Source: Vagococcus hydrophili
GTDB taxonomy: Bacteria > Bacillota > Bacilli > Lactobacillales > Vagococcaceae
Assembly (NCBI RefSeq): GCF_011304195.1
Contig: NZ_CP049887.1
Location: 2,170,001-2,234,000, forward strand
DNA length: 64,000 nt
Reading direction: 5' to 3'
Below the pieces are notes generated by a model. The model saw only the letters and a list, made by a program, of their open reading frames with translations, did not search any database and had not been told where the DNA came from. The position numbers and the translations under genes are program-made. This document shows, one piece after another, positions 24,908 to 33,398 of this stretch (the first letter of the stretch is position 1; every line of letters begins with the position of its first letter).

Positions 24908-27598
24908 ATGAGAATAGAAAGAGTATCTATATGTAATTTTAAGAATATTGAAGAAGAAACAATCATAGATTTTCAAAAAGATATTTCAATTCTAGTTGGA
25001 CCAAATGGGTTTGGAAAAACAACAATCTTTGATGCTATTGAATTAGCACTGACTGGAACAATTGATAGGATATCAAGTTCAGGAATAGCTGATGGAAGAA
25101 GTGCTTTTGAAAAAACATATTTTCAAAATAACCCTAATGAGGATGTTGTTATAAAACTTTTGCTTTCAAACGAAAAAAATGAATATTTAACTATTTTCAG
25201 ATTTTATTTAGAAAAAAATAATGTTAAACGTAAAATAGCTTCAAAATCATTAGCCCCAACAAAATCATTAGATAATTTTCGTTTAATTGTAAAAAAGAAT
25301 AAAGAATCGTTCTCAAGTAATTTAGATGAAATAGATTATAAAAATATTAGTAGCCAACAACTAATTATTGATGAATTTTTAGGATTCAAAAATGAAACGT
25401 ATAAGATAAAAGATATATATAACTTGTTTAATTATATTCAACAAGAAAATACAGATTATTATTTAAAAAAAAATGAAGTATCAAGAAAAAATACTTTAAA
25501 TTTTTTACTTCAGATTCAAGACTACCAAAATAAAAAAGATAGTATTTTGAAAGTAGAAAGTCAACTTAAAATAGTCATTAATAATTTAAAAGAAGAGAAA
25601 AAAAAATATAAAGATAGTAAACTACTAAAAAAAATAAATTACGAAAAATTATTATTATCTACGAATATTGTACATAAGTTTAATGAAGAAAATATCGATT
25701 TTGAGGATACTTTAGAAAAAGATAGATTTGAAAAATATATGGATGAAGTTAATAAGTTAATAGAGTTTAGAGAAAATTTTTCACCAAATGAGTACTCGAA
25801 GAAAAAGCAAAGTGAAGATTTTAAAAAAAATATAGTGAATAATAATGAAATGTTAAAGTATTTGTTATTTGAGAAATTAATTAGAGAAAATAATCAAACT
25901 ATTACAAATAATAATCAAATGATACAAAGTGAAAGTAATGTGGAAAGATATTTATTAGAAAATTTTATAGACAAAGAATCTTACTTGGAAAAAGAATTGA
26001 TATTAAAGGATAACATCGACGAATTAAAGAGTTTTATTAATATGGATATCGAAAAAATAAATATTGAAAAAATCTCGAAAATATTTGATTATATATATGT
26101 AGAAATTTTAGATATTAGTTTTCTAAAAGAATTTGTAGAATTTAATTGTATTTTAAAAGACTATCAAAATAAAAGACAACAGCAAGATAGCACAGAAACT
26201 AATTACTCAGATTTAAGTGAATTTCGAAGGAAAATAAAAAAATATAAATTACCCGATGATGAACAACATAGCAAATGTGTTTTTTGTGGATACGATTGGG
26301 AAACAGAAGAGAATTTAGTAAAAGAAGTAAAAAAAATAACGAAAATTATTGAAGAAACAATGTCAACTTTAGATAGTCAAATTTCAGATTTAGTAATTAA
26401 ATTAGAGAGCAAAATAAAAATTTTAAATAAAAAAATAGAAAATATCACTGATAAAATAATAATTTTAGATTTAGAATTAATGAAAAAAATAAATACAAAA
26501 GATGTAAGTTTAGATTATTCAGAGTTCAAAAAATTGGTAACGGAAAAGACATCTATAACACAGTTTGAATTTAAAAATATTGATTTAGATATTTTTTACA
26601 GAAGAAAAGAAGAGCTAAAAGAATTACTAAAAAAAGAATTGGTAATGTCATCAGAAATTTACACAAAATATGAATTGACAGATCAGAATAAACAAAATTT
26701 AGAAAAAAGTTTAAAAAAATATCCAATTATTGATCGAGAAAAAGTTGTAGAATGGATGTTTTCAGAAGAAGATTTTCCAATTAATGAAGAAAAATATATT
26801 GATAAAAAAGAACAACTGAAGAAATATTTAACTGAAATGCTAACTAATATTATGAAATACGATTCAATAAAAAGTAATGATCCGTATGGTTTTTTCGAAA
26901 AATATTTTAGTAATGAAGAGAATTTATTTGAGGAATGCTCAAAAGAAAAACTAATTTTAAAAAAGAAATATATTGAATATAAATATGAAGAAAAAAAATC
27001 TTTAAAATTAAAAAAGATAGATACTAGATTAAAATTAATAAAAAAAACATATGAATATACAATTGATAGAAGAAAGGAATTAAATTTAAATATTACAGAT
27101 TATCAACAACAAATGATAAATATGATAAAATTACCGTTCTTCTTGTATACAGCAAAAATTCTTCAAAATTATCAACAAGGAATGGGTGTATTATTGACTA
27201 TACATGAAGATAATTCTAATATTAGGTTTTTAACAAATAGCGAGAGTAGGCAAGACGCAATGTATCAATTAAGTTCTGGTCAAATTGCAGTTATATCTTT
27301 TGCATTTACGTTGTCTTTAAATAAAGTATTTAATATTTCAGATGAGTTAAAAATACTTACTATAGATGATCCCATACAAGATATGGACGCAATGAACGTC
27401 CATTCATTAATAGATTTATTAAGACACTCACTACCAGATTATCAAATTATTATATCTACACATAGTGACACAACAGCTATGTTTATAAAATATAAATTTG
27501 ATTTGATGAGTGAACTAGATATTGATAAAGTTGATTTTGTAAATGTAAGAGAGGTATTTTTTGAAAAAAATAATGCTGAAAAAAATATTCTTGAATAA
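24908..27598 (+). CDS. Rad50/SMC-like ABC ATPase of the ABC-3C defence system
   Basis: 896 aa. The N-terminal Walker A is GPNGFGKTT. Long charged coiled-coil arms follow, with a Rad50-type zinc hook KCVFCGYDW at Cys457/Cys460, close to the middle of the chain. The second half-nucleotide-binding domain is at the C-terminus, with signature LSSGQIAVISF, Walker B LKILTIDDPIQDMD and the His-loop IIISTHSD. The layout is that of Rad50/RecN-like ATPases used as DNA sensors in ABC-3C and Lamassu systems. RecF is excluded by the hook and the long arms. Third gene of the operon, ended by a strong palindromic terminator. Confidence 0.85.
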   Translation: MRIERVSICNFKNIEEETIIDFQKDISILVGPNGFGKTTIFDAIELALTGTIDRISSSGIADGRSAFEKTYFQNNPNEDVVIKLLLSNEKNEYLTIFRFYLEKNNVKRKIASKSLAPTKSLDNFRLIVKKNKESFSSNLDEIDYKNISSQQLIIDEFLGFKNETYKIKDIYNLFNYIQQENTDYYLKKNEVSRKNTLNFLLQIQDYQNKKDSILKVESQLKIVINNLKEEKKKYKDSKLLKKINYEKLLLSTNIVHKFNEENIDFEDTLEKDRFEKYMDEVNKLIEFRENFSPNEYSKKKQSEDFKKNIVNNNEMLKYLLFEKLIRENNQTITNNNQMIQSESNVERYLLENFIDKESYLEKELILKDNIDELKSFINMDIEKINIEKISKIFDYIYVEILDISFLKEFVEFNCILKDYQNKRQQQDSTETNYSDLSEFRRKIKKYKLPDDEQHSKCVFCGYDWETEENLVKEVKKITKIIEETMSTLDSQISDLVIKLESKIKILNKKIENITDKIIILDLELMKKINTKDVSLDYSEFKKLVTEKTSITQFEFKNIDLDIFYRRKEELKELLKKELVMSSEIYTKYELTDQNKQNLEKSLKKYPIIDREKVVEWMFSEEDFPINEEKYIDKKEQLKKYLTEMLTNIMKYDSIKSNDPYGFFEKYFSNEENLFEECSKEKLILKKKYIEYKYEEKKSLKLKKIDTRLKLIKKTYEYTIDRRKELNLNITDYQQQMINMIKLPFFLYTAKILQNYQQGMGVLLTIHEDNSNIRFLTNSESRQDAMYQLSSGQIAVISFAFTLSLNKVFNISDELKILTIDDPIQDMDAMNVHSLIDLLRHSLPDYQIIISTHSDTTAMFIKYKFDLMSELDIDKVDFVNVREVFFEKNNAEKNILE

Positions 27599-27619
27599 AT
27601 CATAGAATACTATTAGATT

Positions 27620-27654
27620 AAATGAAGTATAACAAATTTTGTTATACTTCATTT
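27620..27654. terminator. Palindromic terminator of the ABC-3C operon
   Basis: AAATGAAGTATAACAAA and TTTGTTATACTTCATTT form a 17-bp perfect palindrome around one central base, 22 bp after the ATPase stop. The T-rich 3' end supports termination. Confidence 0.7.
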
Positions 27655-27733
27655 ATACTACTACAAATTTTTTTGAAGATGAATATTTCTATTATAGTTT
27701 AGTTTGTTAAAAAACAATAAATAAGCAGTGTGA

Positions 27734-28252
27734 CTATATCTCCAACTCTTTAACCTCACTAAAGTACCCTCGTCCACCAACAAAAACTTTCTCCACTTGA
27801 TGCTCAGAATCCCCCTCAATTCGAACCAAAATTTCAGAAGGAGAGTTAAGGGCATACCCTTGTTCAAAGACGTAAGTGTCACGGCGTAAAAAATTATGCT
27901 CATACAAATAAGAAGCCAGTGCCGCATTAGAAGTTCCTGTTGCTGATTCTTCGTCGATATCATAAAGTGGGGCAAAATTACGACAGATAATCCGATCGTC
28001 TTCCAGCGTAAAAAGATGAGTGCCAACCACATCATAGGTTTCACTAATTTTTTTGATTTGGTCAAAATCAGGAGCTAATTCATGGAGAGCGTCATTACTG
28101 TTAATCGGAATTAAAATATCTTTTAGCCCAGTTGAAACAATTTGGATAGGGTAATCATTATTGATTGCTCCTAAATCAAAACAAGTTTCAAAGTAAGCGG
28201 GAAGTAATCGAGTATATGCCAAATAAGGCGTCACTCTGTCATAATATGACAA
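27734..28252 (-). pseudogene. phzF-like gene, C-terminal fragment
   Basis: 173 codons of a PhzF/YddE-type isomerase-like protein, from LSYYDRVTPYLAYTRLLPAYF to the natural stop. The typical C-terminal FAPLYDIDEESATGTSNAALA segment is present. The N-terminal fragment is at 30480-30797 on the same strand, separated by an IS66-family element. About 10-15 residues between the fragments seem to be missing compared with ordinary family members. The enzyme is certainly broken. Confidence 0.85.
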
Positions 28253-28265
28253 GTGGCTCCTTATT

Positions 28266-29768
28266 TTATCGACACGTAGCTTGAATCTGTTCTGACCAAG
28301 GTAAATAAACCTCAAGTGCTTTAGAATTTGAACTATCTTCTAAATTAGGAAGATGCTTAAACAAATATTCTAAATACTTCACAGGAACTAAGTTATTAGC
28401 TTTAGCCGTTTCGATGATAGAATAAGCGATTCCGTTAGCTGTTGCTCCCCGTTCACTCGCAGAAAAATGCCAATTTTTTCTGCCAATCGTTGTTGGGCGA
28501 ATACTTCGCTCAGCTAAATTATTTGATAAGGCACATCGACCATCCTCCAGAAAATTCATCAAACCAGCCTTCATATTAAGCGCATAGTTAACCGCTTTTC
28601 CTAATTTCGAACCTGGAAGAGCTCTGAAAGAAGCGATCCATTGCCAGAATTCATCAAGAATGGGTTGGCTTTTTGCCAACCGTAAATCATATCTTTCTTG
28701 ATGGCTTAATCCCTTCATTTCTTTTTCAATATGAAAGAGTTGATCGCAATAGGTAACTCCTTGGCTTGCCGGAGTATCTTTAGAAGAGGAATCTTTCGCT
28801 TCAAAGAATTTTCTTCGGACGTGAGCCCAACAATTAACTAACGTCGTATTCTCAATCGATTTGTAAGCCGAGTAGCCGTCACAATGCAAATAGCCTGAGA
28901 ATTCGGCTAAAAATTGTTGAGCGACACTACTTTTACGACTCAGGTCATGATGATATAAAATAATTGGATACTCTGCTTGTTCGATGGTTCGAAAGAGCCA
29001 AAAGTAAGACTTTTCTTTTTCACTTGATAAAACATTATAGTAAGTTTCATCCGCATGGATGAGCTCTTCTTTGACTAGTTTCTTTTTGAGCTCCTCCCAA
29101 ATAGGTGTTAACCATTTTTCACATGAGGTGATGAACCAGTTTGCTTGTGTTCTACGTGGCACTCGTAATCCATAAGATTCCCACTCCTTTTCTTGTCGAT
29201 AAAAAGGCAAACTCATTTCTATTTTTTGATGAAATAAGTGAGCTAAGATAGAGGCAGACGCCAAACTATGAGTGATTGGTTGTTTAGGAACAACGGCTTT
29301 TTTTATGGCATCAGCTCCATCTTTTTTACAATTAGGGCATTCGTAGGCATGTTGGTAGTACACATTTTTATACATCTTTGCAGGAACAAAAATAACTTCT
29401 TCACGGATTTTAGATTTACCAATATCTTTTAAATCAGAACAACACCAATCACAGGTGCAGTCTTCTCCTTCAAGCTGACAATGAACTTCTTTTATAGGTA
29501 AATCTTTTGTGAGGGCTGCTTTGTAGCCTTTTTTCTTTTTCCGCTGATAGTTAATTTCCTCAAAGACGGTTTTTTCTTCAGTTGTCTCTGCTAGATTAAA
29601 AGACGAGTCCTCTTCAAATAAATCTAATTGCCCATTAGGGTCAATTGATTTTTCAGATGAACGTCCATACAATTTATTTAAAAGAAATTGATTCTGTTCT
29701 CTTAGAAGTTTAAGTTCATTAGTTAAAGCTTCGTTTTGTTTTAACAATCGTTCTTCAAACTCGGTCAA
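28266..29768 (-). CDS. IS66-family transposase TnpC
   Basis: 500 aa from the preferred TTG start; the ATG at 29783 overlaps the GGAGGTG ribosome site. Domains in order: N-terminal coiled coil (KQNEALTNELKLLREQNQFL), zinc-binding segment CTCDWCCSDL and CPNCKKDG, then the DDE domain with IHADETYYNVL, LHCDGYSAYKS, CWAHVRRKFFEA and the final glutamate in NLAERSIRPTTIGRKNW. It is complete to its usual C-terminal LPWSEQIQATCR. It works with TnpB and TnpA in IS66 transposition, but this copy lacks one terminus to act on. Confidence 0.93.
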   Translation of the reverse strand: MTEFEERLLKQNEALTNELKLLREQNQFLLNKLYGRSSEKSIDPNGQLDLFEEDSSFNLAETTEEKTVFEEINYQRKKKKGYKAALTKDLPIKEVHCQLEGEDCTCDWCCSDLKDIGKSKIREEVIFVPAKMYKNVYYQHAYECPNCKKDGADAIKKAVVPKQPITHSLASASILAHLFHQKIEMSLPFYRQEKEWESYGLRVPRRTQANWFITSCEKWLTPIWEELKKKLVKEELIHADETYYNVLSSEKEKSYFWLFRTIEQAEYPIILYHHDLSRKSSVAQQFLAEFSGYLHCDGYSAYKSIENTTLVNCWAHVRRKFFEAKDSSSKDTPASQGVTYCDQLFHIEKEMKGLSHQERYDLRLAKSQPILDEFWQWIASFRALPGSKLGKAVNYALNMKAGLMNFLEDGRCALSNNLAERSIRPTTIGRKNWHFSASERGATANGIAYSIIETAKANNLVPVKYLEYLFKHLPNLEDSSNSKALEVYLPWSEQIQATCR

Positions 29769-29829
29769 AAGTAACACCTCCATTCACACATGATATGATA
29801 GCTAATTCTATCAATAATACGACGAAAAA

Positions 29830-29855
29830 CCGTCTATAATTTTCATTATAAACGG
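29830..29855. other. Hairpin between tnpB and tnpC of the IS66 element
   Basis: CCGTCTATAAT and ATTATAAACGG form an 11-bp imperfect stem around TTTC. It lies in the 75-bp gap between tnpB and tnpC and may limit read-through to the transposase gene. Confidence 0.5.
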
Positions 29856-29859
29856 CTAA

Positions 29860-30216
29860 TTAAGAAACAAATCCAGTTTTAGCTTTTAATATCTTTTTTC
29901 TTTGTTCGATGGATAAACCTTCTAATAACCAACGGAGTTGTTGTTGCGTTAATTCTTTGACTTCTTCTTGTTTTCTAGGCCATTGTAATTTTCCATTTTC
30001 AAACCGTTTATACAGGAGAATAAAACCATCCCCTTGCCAGTAAAGTGCTTTGAACCGGTCTGAACGATTGCCACAAAATAGAAATAAGGCATCCGAATAA
30101 ACATCTAACTCATATTGATTCATGATAATTGAAGCCAGACCATCAATCCCACGTCTTAAGTCTGTCTTACCACAAACAATATAAATAGTTTGTATCTTCG
30201 TATAATCAAGAACCAT
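29860..30216 (-). CDS. IS66 accessory protein TnpB
   Basis: 118 aa, the conserved IS66 Orf2/TnpB family (unrelated to the RNA-guided TnpB of IS200/IS605). Diagnostic segments are IYIVCGKTDLRRGIDGLA, LFLFCGNRSDRFKALYW and GDGFILLYKRFENGKLQWP. It is required for IS66 transposition but its biochemical role is not established. The start overlaps the end of the tnpA-like gene by about 10 bp, which suggests translational coupling. Confidence 0.93.
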   Translation of the reverse strand: MVLDYTKIQTIYIVCGKTDLRRGIDGLASIIMNQYELDVYSDALFLFCGNRSDRFKALYWQGDGFILLYKRFENGKLQWPRKQEEVKELTQQQLRWLLEGLSIEQRKKILKAKTGFVS

Positions 30217-30397
30217 GATTGAACTCTTTCAATGCAGCGTTAAGAATATAGTTATTACATCCATTGTAAATCGTAATATCCATATTATCTCGTTTGACTC
30301 GTAAAGCAATTTTTTGCGTGGTTTGATTGGGTGTAGGGGCACTTTTAGGCGGTGTCGGTTGTAAAGAAACGGGAACAATTTCTTGTTTGTCTATCAT
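30206..30397 (-). CDS. IS66 TnpA-like small protein
   Basis: 63 aa in the tnpA position. It is shorter than classical IS66 TnpA, and the first half is Pro/Gln/Thr-rich. The second half, RVKRDNMDITIYNGCNNYIL, resembles the short TnpA forms seen with Lactobacillales IS66 elements. GAGGAGG lies upstream of the ATG. The call rests on position and overlap with tnpB. Confidence 0.65.
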   Translation of the reverse strand: MIDKQEIVPVSLQPTPPKSAPTPNQTTQKIALRVKRDNMDITIYNGCNNYILNAALKEFNHGS

Positions 30398-30479
30398 TGA
30401 AAAACCTCCTCGTTATTTGTATCTTAAGAATAACCGAGGAGGTTAGATGTGACTATATACTTGGTTACTTCCCGCTTAC

Positions 30480-30797
30480 GGTAATCGAAAGTACGCCACT
30501 TTTCGTTTCAATGGTGTAGTTATCTTTGGTTAGTTGATTAAGGTGCATCAAGATAGCAAATGAACCAATTGTGGCATGTCCGCATAAATCAACTTCCTCT
30601 TTTGGTGTAAAATATTCTATTTTAAAATCAGCTTGGCTAGATTCTGTGATAAAAGCTGTTTCAGCGTAACCAAGTTGTTTAGCAATTGTCATTTTTTGAG
30701 TGGTGGTTAAGTTATCTTGGTTTAGAACCACACCCGCTTTATTGCCACCGTGATTGTTTTTACTGAAGGCACTTGCGACGTAAACTGATAATGTCAT
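30480..30797 (-). pseudogene. phzF-like gene, N-terminal fragment
   Basis: 106 codons from MTLSVYVASAFSKNNHGGN. It includes the active-site glutamate segment LGYAETAFI and the EVDLCGHATIGSFAIL motif, as expected for PhzF/YddE proteins. Reading then runs into the IS66 terminus and stops after three codons. The start at 30797 follows AAAGGATG; the longer frame from 30938 has no support. It is the 5' half of the same gene as 27734-28252. Confidence 0.88.
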
Positions 30798-30891
30798 AAA
30801 AAACATCCTTTCTTTAATCATAATGGCATTGTAGCACAGTTTAAATAAAAATAAAGAGGATGACTTCGATTGAAAGTCATCCTTATTTTGC

Positions 30892-31042
30892 TTGGAGCTA
30901 ACTGCCTTTTTCATCATGCTATTGTAGTCCGGATTCAAAAGGCAGCTCCTGCAACAACTTCGAAAATAAAAATTAATTCCAAAAGCACGAATTATTTTTT
31001 ATTTCCTCCAGTTGCTTGGAGCTAAACGCCTTTTTCATCACT
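30892..31042 (+). repeat. Dispersed hairpin element, one full unit plus the start of a second
   Basis: GCTTGGAGCTAACTGCC begins a unit. It runs through AAAAGGCAGCTCCTGC and the central stem AAAATAAAAATTAATTC / GAATTATTTTTTATTT, then CAGTTGCTTGGAGCTAAACG starts a second, partial unit. It fills the space between the GH92 stop and the phzF start. It also supplies the likely terminator for GH92. Confidence 0.8.
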
Positions 31043-33232
31043 CTATTTCGTCAATGAATACGGCAGTTCTTCTTCCCGATACTCTACAACAGGTGGTACT
31101 AGGCATAGGTCAAATTCAACTTCAGCGCCTTTCATTAAATCAGCGTGTTTGAAGAAGAGTTGGCTATGTTTTTCACCGTTCACTCGGATTTCTTTTGAGT
31201 AATGATATTGTGGCACATTGTTATTTCCATGAATCGTTAAGTCTTTTCCATTCGCCAAGTGAACCGTTACTTTATCGAATAAAGGCACACCAATTGAATA
31301 TTCACCACTACCGGGAGTGACAGGGTACATGCCTAAGCTGTTGAAAATAAACCAAGCGCTCATGCTTCCGTTATCCTCATCTCCTGGATATCCTCTAAAG
31401 CCAAGTTCAAAGGCGCGTGTCATTAACTCCTTCAAAATATGTTGAGTGGTACTTAATTGTCCCACGTAATTGAAAAGGTGAGGCAAGTGGAAACTTGGTT
31501 GATTTGAAATAGCAATTTGTCCAAAATCAATGGCAGCCATTTCACTCATCTCATGAATTTCAAAGCCGTAACCATCCACATCAAAAATAGGGTAAGTATT
31601 ACATAATTCAGTGATAATCTCTGTAAATTTCTCTTTGCCACCATGTGCTTTAATGAGTCCTTGATAGTCATGGAAAGCAGCAAAGCTATTTTGATAGGCA
31701 CTTCCTTCAGCATAGTCACGTCCCCAAGCGTAAGGATTGAAAGGTGTTTTTGGTGTGCCGACAGCATCTTTTGCACGTAAAACACCAAATTCAGTATCCA
31801 CTAAGTTACGATAATTTAATGATTGTTTTTCGTATTCTTCTTTGGTTGGTGTGTCATTTAAAATATCAGCCACACGAGAAATACAGAAATCACTGTAAGC
31901 ATAGTCTTGTGTATGGTTGACACTTTCATGGTAATGGCTAGGCACATAACCGTATTTCAAATAATCTTCCGTTCCTTGACGTCCGTAATTGTCTTTTCCA
32001 CTATGCGTTGTGGCAGCTTTGACCATCGCTTCTAAAAATGCTGGCATTTTCTCACTAGCAATTCCTTTAACTGCAGCGTCTGCGATCACTGCATCAATTA
32101 AGGTGCCTGGCATTAACCCACGTTCATCAGGTGATAACCATTTAGGCAGGTAACCGCTGTTTTGGTAAGCATTGTAAAACCCTTCTAGCATTTCTTCGTA
32201 TTCATCTGTGGCAATCAGTGAATACAATGGATAAATTGTGCGACAGGTATCCCAGAAACCATTATTTGTGTAGTAAGGACCTGATTTTACGGTTTTACTC
32301 AAGGTATCATAGTGAACTTTCTCGTTGTTTTCATTAATTTCATGCCATGTTTGTGGGAACAAGAAACTGCGATACATCATTTGATAAAACAAGTTTACAT
32401 GGTTTTGATTTTTATCTTCGACTTCGATTCGGTTTAAGTAATTTAACCATTTGTCAGCTGCTTCCTCTTTATGTTCCTTAAAGGTTTTATTAACTTCTCT
32501 TGATAAATTAAGCATGGCTTGTTCTGGGCTGATGAATGATGTTGCTAGGACCATCTCAACTTCTTTAATTTTGTTTTCAGTTTCAAACGTTAAATACAAG
32601 GCTGGATCAGTTAACTTCACAGTATCTTCAGATAACGTCTTCATCTCATCGTTTTCACTAATTTGCCAAGAAGTCACCTCCTCAGAAATGGATAGAGCGA
32701 TGTACATTTTCAAGTCTTTATCTTCAGAACCTGCAAAGTTAGAGATGTAACCTGTAATTAAGTTTCCTTCTTTTTTAAATGAACTTGGTCCAACTGAACG
32801 AATGAAGAATCCAGGTGTTTCGTTTTTTCGTTCGTAAGTGAATTTAAAATGTCCCCCGTAAGTGAAGCCAGTTAATTCATTTATAATACGATGTCTCTCA
32901 GTATAAGTTTTTAAATAGTGTGGTTGGAAAACGGCTTCTTCAGGTCGGTAAGAACTTTGGTTAAAGTAGCTTTCTGTTTTTGTCACATTACCAGAGATAG
33001 GCGCAATGACTAGATGACTAAAATCTCCCATCCATGGACTTGGTTGGTGTGTTAGGCGGAAACCTTGGAAAACACGGTCTTCAGGATGAAACCACCAACT
33101 CCCGTTATCTCCATTGGTTTGAACGCAGAAATAATTACTAGCAAAAGGAACGCCAGTATAAGGTAAGGTATTACCATTTGAATAACTATGTTGGTTAGCT
33201 GTTCCGTGACGTGTATCAATTGTATTTAACAT
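31043..33232 (-). CDS. Glycoside hydrolase family 92 alpha-mannosidase
   Basis: 729 aa, GH92, calcium-dependent inverting exo-alpha-mannosidases, mostly alpha-1,2 on high-mannose N-glycans. The N-terminal beta-sandwich starts DTRHGTANQHSYSNGNTLP. The (alpha/alpha)6 catalytic domain holds NNGFWDTCRTIYPLY near residue 305 and the C-terminal GFRGYPGDEDNGSMSAWFIF with the conserved acidic residues. No signal peptide is seen, so it works inside the cell with GH38, GH125 and GH84. AAGGAG precedes the ATG. A TGATATATCA operator upstream places it in the same regulon as the 16.9-kb cluster. Confidence 0.94.
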   Translation of the reverse strand: MLNTIDTRHGTANQHSYSNGNTLPYTGVPFASNYFCVQTNGDNGSWWFHPEDRVFQGFRLTHQPSPWMGDFSHLVIAPISGNVTKTESYFNQSSYRPEEAVFQPHYLKTYTERHRIINELTGFTYGGHFKFTYERKNETPGFFIRSVGPSSFKKEGNLITGYISNFAGSEDKDLKMYIALSISEEVTSWQISENDEMKTLSEDTVKLTDPALYLTFETENKIKEVEMVLATSFISPEQAMLNLSREVNKTFKEHKEEAADKWLNYLNRIEVEDKNQNHVNLFYQMMYRSFLFPQTWHEINENNEKVHYDTLSKTVKSGPYYTNNGFWDTCRTIYPLYSLIATDEYEEMLEGFYNAYQNSGYLPKWLSPDERGLMPGTLIDAVIADAAVKGIASEKMPAFLEAMVKAATTHSGKDNYGRQGTEDYLKYGYVPSHYHESVNHTQDYAYSDFCISRVADILNDTPTKEEYEKQSLNYRNLVDTEFGVLRAKDAVGTPKTPFNPYAWGRDYAEGSAYQNSFAAFHDYQGLIKAHGGKEKFTEIITELCNTYPIFDVDGYGFEIHEMSEMAAIDFGQIAISNQPSFHLPHLFNYVGQLSTTQHILKELMTRAFELGFRGYPGDEDNGSMSAWFIFNSLGMYPVTPGSGEYSIGVPLFDKVTVHLANGKDLTIHGNNNVPQYHYSKEIRVNGEKHSQLFFKHADLMKGAEVEFDLCLVPPVVEYREEELPYSLTK

Positions 33233-33247
33233 GATTTATCTCCTTTA

Positions 33248-33286
33248 TGATATATCTTTTTATTTTATTTTCAATATGATATATCA
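33248..33286 (-). promoter_or_regulatory. GntR-type operator pair upstream of GH92
   Basis: TGATATATCT (33248-33257) and an exact TGATATATCA (33277-33286) lie 16-55 bp upstream of the GH92 start. They match the three sites at 16.86-16.96 kb, so the same regulator probably controls this gene from 16 kb away. Confidence 0.7.
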
Positions 33287-33398
33287 TATCACTTGAAGTA
33301 GAAAAATAAAAGCGCTTTTTTTAAATTGTTATGTTTGAGTTATTTCTAGTTTAACTTTAAAATATAAGTATCTAATGTGTGAAATGGGGAAATTACTT

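Larger units (their letters stand above)
28252..30479 (-). mobile_element. IS66-family insertion sequence, one end lost
   Basis: Contains tnpA-, tnpB- and tnpC-type genes in the usual order on the minus strand. The right end is clear: read on the minus strand it begins GTAAGCGGGAAGTAACC, the GTAAGCG start typical of IS66 termini, directly at phzF codon 105/106. The other end has no matching inverted repeat, and no 8-bp target duplication of CGATTACC is found. The phzF sequence resumes only about 17 bp after the tnpC stop. This implies a deletion that removed the left terminus plus a little of phzF, so the element is probably immobile. Confidence 0.85.

Noticed and set aside
27661-28065. Reverse-strand frame of 134 aa overlapping the phzF C-terminal part
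   Set aside because: Lies in another frame of the phzF fragment. The phzF reading has clear family motifs and this one has none.
28240-30490. 8-bp target duplication of the IS66 insertion
   Set aside because: Compared the flanks for a shared 8-mer and found none. Treated instead as evidence of an end deletion.
33300-33325. Possible catabolite-repression (cre) site upstream of GH92
   Set aside because: The sequence near AAAAGCGCTTTTTT has two mismatches at key cre positions and is mostly A/T runs; too weak to list.
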